NCBI RefSeq assembly: GCF_902830275.1 | Contig: NZ_CADESW010000005.1 | Coordinates: 62,001 to 126,000 of the forward strand | DNA: 64,000 bases | Direction of reading: 5' to 3' | From: Burkholderia stagnalis | GTDB taxonomy: Bacteria > Pseudomonadota > Gammaproteobacteria > Burkholderiales > Burkholderiaceae | Shown here: one piece after another, positions 60,508 through 64,000 of the stretch | How the letters are laid out: every line of letters starts with the position of its first letter | Numbering within the stretch: the stretch's first letter is position 1 | Translations under genes and position numbers: made by a program | The notes under the pieces: model-generated | The model's input: only the letters and a program-made list of their open reading frames with translations | What the model was told of the DNA's origin: nothing | Database searches by the model: none

Positions 60508-61452
60508 ATGCGAATTCTGATACTTGGTGCAGGCGCGACAGGCGGCTATTTCGGTGGCCGCCTCGCGGCGGCGGGGCGCGATGTGACGTTTCTGGTGCGC
60601 GATTCGCGCGCGCGGACGCTCGACCGCGACGGTCTGGTCATCCGCAGCCCGCGCGGCGACCTGACGCTGACCGACGTGAATACCGTCAGCGCGAACGACC
60701 CGGCCACGCCGTTCGATCTGGTTTTCCTGAGTTGCAAGGCGTACAGCCTCGATGACGCGATCGCCGCCATCGCACCGTTCGTCGGCCCGGCCACGCTGAT
60801 TCTGCCGGTGCTCAACGGGATGAGGCATCTGGACGTGCTGCAGGCGAAGTTCGGGCCGTCCCGCGTGCTGGGCGGTTTGTGCGTGATCGCGGCGACGCTC
60901 GATGCGCAGCAGCACGTCGTGCACCTGAACGACACGCACGGCGTATCGTTCGGCGAGCTGGGCGGCGGCGTGTCCGCCCGCACGGAGGCGGTTGCCGGCG
61001 TGCTCGGCGACGCAGGCTTCGACGTCACGCCGAGCGACGCGATCATCGCGCGCATGTGGGAGAAGTGGGTGTTTCTGGCGACGCTCGCGGCCGGCACGTC
61101 GCTGTTTCGCGGCTCGGTGGGCGACATCCTGGCCGCGCCGGACGGCAAGCTGCTGCTCGACACCCTGCTGGGCGAATGCGTGGCGATCGCCCGGCACAAC
61201 GGCTACGCGCCGAGCGGCGAATTCGACGCCCGCGCGCGGAAGATGCTGTTCACGCCGTCCGGCCTGACCGCGTCGATGCTGCGCGACGTCGAGCAGGGCG
61301 CGCGCGTCGAGGCGGACCATGTGATCGGCGATCTGCTCGCGCGCGGCGGCGATACGCAGCCGGCGAACGGCGGGATCTCGCTGCTGCGTGTCGCGTACAA
61401 CCATCTGAAGACTTACGAAGCGCGCTTGGCGCGCGAGGCGGGCGCGGCGTAG
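60508..61452 (+). CDS. ketopantoate reductase-family protein (ApbA/PanE)
   Basis: 314 aa from the ATG at 60508, behind GGAGAGGACGA. N-terminal Rossmann motif MRILILGAGATGGYFGGRLA, then LSCKAYSLDDAIAAIAPFVG, VLNGMRHLDVLQAKFGP, and the catalytic Lys region MWEKWVFLATLAAGTSL. The C-domain has EADHVIGDLLARGGD. The family reduces 2-dehydropantoate with NADPH, but many paralogues act on other 2-keto acids. No pantothenate genes are near, so the PanE role is uncertain. Confidence 0.9.
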   Translation: MRILILGAGATGGYFGGRLAAAGRDVTFLVRDSRARTLDRDGLVIRSPRGDLTLTDVNTVSANDPATPFDLVFLSCKAYSLDDAIAAIAPFVGPATLILPVLNGMRHLDVLQAKFGPSRVLGGLCVIAATLDAQQHVVHLNDTHGVSFGELGGGVSARTEAVAGVLGDAGFDVTPSDAIIARMWEKWVFLATLAAGTSLFRGSVGDILAAPDGKLLLDTLLGECVAIARHNGYAPSGEFDARARKMLFTPSGLTASMLRDVEQGARVEADHVIGDLLARGGDTQPANGGISLLRVAYNHLKTYEARLAREAGAA

Positions 61453-61531
61453 GGCGGCCTGCGGTCCCGCGTGACGGACGGGACGCCGCACGCGTTCCGT
61501 CGATCCGACGCGAATCTCCGGCCGCCAGCCG

Positions 61532-62926
61532 TCAGCGCACCGCCTCCCGGCCGTGCGCGTCGCCCGCAAGCAGCGCCTGCAGCGCACGCGCATCGGGCAG
61601 CCGTTCGAGCGACAGGCATGCGTCGCGCAGCGCGTCGACGCCTGCGGTGTCGAGCGCGCCCGCGGCCAGCACCCGATACTTCGCGAGCAGCGCGTCGTCC
61701 GACAGCGGATTATTTGGATCACCGAGCGCAATCGGTACGTGACGCGATACAGGTTCGGCATCCTTGCGATGCAGCGTCACCGTCGGTTCGTCGAGATCGC
61801 CGAGCGCCGGATCGACGTCGACCGCAATGCGCGCGAGCATCGCCGCGATGCGCGGGTCCGCGCGCCGTTCGGCGCGATACGCGTCGAGCCCCGTGTCGCC
61901 GAACACGAACGCCGCCGCGACCGCGTACGGCAGGCTCATCTGCGCGGACGACAGCGTCGACAGGTCGCGTCCGCCGCACATCCGCGCGACGAAGCCGCTC
62001 GCGCGCACGACGATCCGTTCGATCTCGCCGGCCTCGAAGGTGCGGCCGTCCGCGAGCAGCAGCGCGGCGTCGACGGCCGCATGCGCGCTGCGGCACGACG
62101 CATGCGGCTTGATCGAGCAGCGCATCAGCTTCCAGTGCGCGCCGAGGCCGTCCGTCAGCGCATCGGGGGCGAGCGACCGCGCAGCGAACGTGTTGAGGAA
62201 CCCGCCCCACACGTCGTCGAACACGTGTGCCGGGCCGCTCACGCCCGCGCGCGCGAGCAGCGCCGCGAGCACGCCGCCTTCCGCCGCGCGCCCCGCATGC
62301 AGGCGCTTCGTCTGCGAGCCGTCGTGAATGAATCCCCATAGCCCGCCCGCGAAGCTCGCCGCATGGCCGAGCGCGTCGCGGGTGCGCTCCGCGTCGAGTC
62401 CGAGCACGCGCGCGCTGGCGGCGGCCGCGCCGAACACGCCGCAGCTGAGCGTCGAATGCCAGCCCGTGCCGTTGTGCGCCGAGTAGCCGCCCGCCGCCTC
62501 GAGCACGCGCCGGCCGACGTCATAACCGAGCACGATCGCGGTCAGGCATTCGAGGCCGGGCACCGGCTCCGGCACGCACGCGAGCGCGGCGAGCACGGCC
62601 GGCAGCACGACCGCGCCCGAATGGTCGCAGCCGCCCGAATCGTCGAGTTCCAGTGCGTGCGCGGCAATGCCGTTGACGAAGGCGGCGTCGCGCGCGCCCG
62701 CGGTGCTGCGCGTCCCCCACAGCAACGCGCCCGGTTGATCGGCCGGGCCGGCCAGCTCGCGCGCGAGGCGCGTCTCGATCGCCGATGCGCCCGCGAGCGC
62801 TGCGCCGAACGTATCGAGCACGTGCCGCTTGGCTTTCGCGACGACGTCCGTCGGCAGTGCGTCGGCCGGCGTCTGCGCGACGAAGGCGGCGAGGCGCGCC
62901 GCGCGCGTTTCGGTGCGCGCCGTCAT
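61532..62926 (-). CDS. MmgE/PrpD-family protein
   Basis: 464 aa from the ATG at 62926, overlapping the deacetylase stop (ATGA). Features: AKRHVLDTFGAALAGASAIE, NGIAAHALELDDSGGCDHSG (substrate-site Asp/His region), IKPHASCRSAHAAVDAALLL and the C-terminal GDPNNPLSDDALLAKYRVLA. The family includes 2-methylcitrate dehydratase and cis-aconitate decarboxylase-like enzymes. Linked to two polysaccharide deacetylase genes rather than methylcitrate genes, so the substrate is unknown. Confidence 0.92.
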   Translation of the reverse strand: MTARTETRAARLAAFVAQTPADALPTDVVAKAKRHVLDTFGAALAGASAIETRLARELAGPADQPGALLWGTRSTAGARDAAFVNGIAAHALELDDSGGCDHSGAVVLPAVLAALACVPEPVPGLECLTAIVLGYDVGRRVLEAAGGYSAHNGTGWHSTLSCGVFGAAAASARVLGLDAERTRDALGHAASFAGGLWGFIHDGSQTKRLHAGRAAEGGVLAALLARAGVSGPAHVFDDVWGGFLNTFAARSLAPDALTDGLGAHWKLMRCSIKPHASCRSAHAAVDAALLLADGRTFEAGEIERIVVRASGFVARMCGGRDLSTLSSAQMSLPYAVAAAFVFGDTGLDAYRAERRADPRIAAMLARIAVDVDPALGDLDEPTVTLHRKDAEPVSRHVPIALGDPNNPLSDDALLAKYRVLAAGALDTAGVDALRDACLSLERLPDARALQALLAGDAHGREAVR

Positions 62927-63831
62927 CGTGCCGCCTCGTCGGCGCGGCAGCGCGCGAACACGTCGACCGGATGGCCGGGCGCATTGACCGGCGCCTGCCC
63001 GCGCCACCAGCGCGCGATGTCGCGCCCGGTTGCGAACCACGCGTCGCCCGCGTCGCGCAGATGCGCGAGCAGCGCGCGCAACAGGTCGATACGCCCGGCC
63101 GTGCCGATGATCTCCGGATGCAGCCGCATCACGCAGCAAAGACCGAAACGCCGGAACCCGTCGACGTCGCGCCGCCAGTTGTCGAGCACGTCGCGATACG
63201 ACGCGATGCGCGGCTGGCCGGCCGGCACCGGCGGAAACAGGTTGAACTCGAAATACGGTTCGTCCTCGAGTTCGTAATGCAGCGGCAGTTCGACGAGGCG
63301 CGCGCCGTCCGCGCGAGCGTCGCCGCGCGGATGCACGTAAGGCAAATCGTCGCCGCGCCACGATGACGACCACGTGAAGCCTTCCGCGACGAGCCAGTCC
63401 GCGAAGCCGTCGGCCCAGTTGCCGGTGAACGAGCGGAAGCCTTCCGCATCGCGGCCGATTGCGCCCGCGAGCGCCGCGCGTCCCGCGCGGCACGCATCGA
63501 TCTGCGCGGCGAGCGGCAGCGCGTCGAAATCCTCGCAGCGATCGCCGCTCACGCCCAGTTCGTGCCCGGCCGCCGCGATCTCGCGCACCGCGCCGGCATG
63601 CGATTGCGCGACCGCGCCGGGCACGAACCAACTGGCCGGCACGGCGAACTCGTCGAACGCCGCGAGCAGCCGGTCGACGCCGCGCGTCGCGCCGTAGCGC
63701 CACGCCGACAGCGATTTCTCGCGGCCGGCGATGCGCGGCTCGCGCGTCTGGATGCCGTGGATGTCGTTGAAGTCGACCGTGATCGCGACCGCGCATCGCG
63801 CGCCGTCCGGCCAGATTGGAGATGTCGTCAC
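62923..63831 (-). CDS. polysaccharide deacetylase-family (NodB-like) amidohydrolase
   Basis: 302 aa from a GTG at 63831 that overlaps the upstream stop (GTGA). CAVAITVDFNDIHGIQTREP carries the catalytic/metal Asp motif, followed by VPASWFVPGAVAQSHAGAVR, AAGHELGVSGDRCEDFDALP and CCVMRLHPEIIGTAGRIDLL. This is the PuuE/allantoinase-like branch that acts on small amides rather than polysaccharides. Middle gene of a coupled unit with another deacetylase and the MmgE/PrpD gene. Confidence 0.9.
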   Translation of the reverse strand: MTTSPIWPDGARCAVAITVDFNDIHGIQTREPRIAGREKSLSAWRYGATRGVDRLLAAFDEFAVPASWFVPGAVAQSHAGAVREIAAAGHELGVSGDRCEDFDALPLAAQIDACRAGRAALAGAIGRDAEGFRSFTGNWADGFADWLVAEGFTWSSSWRGDDLPYVHPRGDARADGARLVELPLHYELEDEPYFEFNLFPPVPAGQPRIASYRDVLDNWRRDVDGFRRFGLCCVMRLHPEIIGTAGRIDLLRALLAHLRDAGDAWFATGRDIARWWRGQAPVNAPGHPVDVFARCRADEAAR

Positions 63832-64000
63832 GTCTCGTTCCGTTGCATCGGTTCCGCGTCGTGCGCGTACTGCGCGAGCCACCAGTCGGCCACGTCGCGG
63901 CAGCGCGCGAACCATACGCCGTCCCGCGCGCGCATGTGGCCGAGCCACGCCTCCAGCAGCGCGATGCGCCCCGGCTTGCCGCACACCTTCGGATGCAGCA
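63828..64000 (-). CDS. second polysaccharide deacetylase-family protein, C-terminal end
   Basis: 57 codons of a minus-strand gene whose start is beyond the right edge. LHPKVCGKPGRIALLEAWLG followed by RARDGVWFARCRDVADWWLA matches the C-terminus of the PuuE-like deacetylase branch (compare LHPEIIGTAGRIDLL in the next gene). Its stop overlaps the next start, so the two paralogues are translationally coupled. Confidence 0.8.
   Translation of the reverse strand, partial: LHPKVCGKPGRIALLEAWLGHMRARDGVWFARCRDVADWWLAQYAHDAEPMQRNET

Noticed and set aside
1..64000. tRNA or rRNA genes, CRISPR arrays, IS elements, phage attachment sites
   Set aside because: None was recognised by eye. A tRNA scan and a repeat search would be decisive but could not be run.

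Overview
The window is high-G+C proteobacterial DNA with the gene style of Burkholderia, most likely the Burkholderia cepacia complex and probably a secondary replicon. The evidence is OmpC-type porins starting with a QSSVTLYG-like mature end, many LysR/TetR/MarR/MerR regulators, drug and aromatic-acid efflux systems, and many small catabolic operons. No rRNA, tRNA, CRISPR array, prophage or insertion sequence was recognised. Species and replicon are inference.

Layout, left half. 1-2760: chromate operon chrB-chrA-MFS (minus) behind a palindromic promoter. 2849-4414: an EamA exporter with a histidine-rich tail and a periplasmic cupredoxin. 4683-5721: a hypothetical gene and a DUF2325 gene with signs of a 5' frameshift. 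5741-6926: a molybdenum set (tandem Mop protein, short NifQ, ModE-type HTH). 7063-12354: a MarR-controlled efflux operon (MarR, FUSC pump, DUF1656, HlyD, outer-membrane lipoprotein). 12555-13064: a scar with gene remnants, then an Ap4A-phosphorylase-like gene. 14097-19389: two paralogous MerR regulators with an alpha/beta hydrolase, an acetoacetate-decarboxylase-like protein, a saccharopine-dehydrogenase-like oxidoreductase and a DJ-1/Hsp31 protein. Three promoters there have the 19-bp spacer that MerR activators need, so this looks like one small regulon. 19386-21608: TetR plus coniferyl-aldehyde-type dehydrogenase. 21945-26252: a cluster matching the itaconate pathway of Pseudomonas aeruginosa (Ich, acyl-CoA dehydrogenase, Ict, Ccl) with a stub of an MmgE/PrpD gene between Ict and Ccl.

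Layout, right half. 26418-35401: porin, ABC exporter with hydrolase and divergent TetR, small secreted protein, CoA transferase, pirin with divergent LysR. 35501-40327: a MifR/MifS (DctD/DctB-like) two-component system beside an alpha-ketoglutarate permease that has a near-consensus sigma-54 promoter and two upstream activator-like sites. 40727-42049: DoxX protein and a hypothetical protein. 42689-47694: the tricarballylate cluster tcuRABC between gene-poor flanks. 48092-53003: lipoprotein, second porin, GlxA-type AraC regulator, two short-chain dehydrogenases. 53034-56055: truncated snoaL, a Pro/Ala-rich anchored protein, a MoaD-like/BNR-repeat pair and an ASCH gene broken by an in-frame stop. 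56043-59690: a divergent cysteinyl-tRNA synthetase with an attenuator-like leader, and a MocR regulator divergent from a DJ-1 protein. 59766-64000: small secreted protein, truncated DUF899 gene, PanE-type reductase, and an MmgE/PrpD gene with two polysaccharide deacetylases (the last cut by the window edge).

The best candidates for something new are the MerR 19-bp-spacer regulon and the cysS leader. The sigma-54/MifSR/KgtP arrangement is the best supported regulatory prediction.
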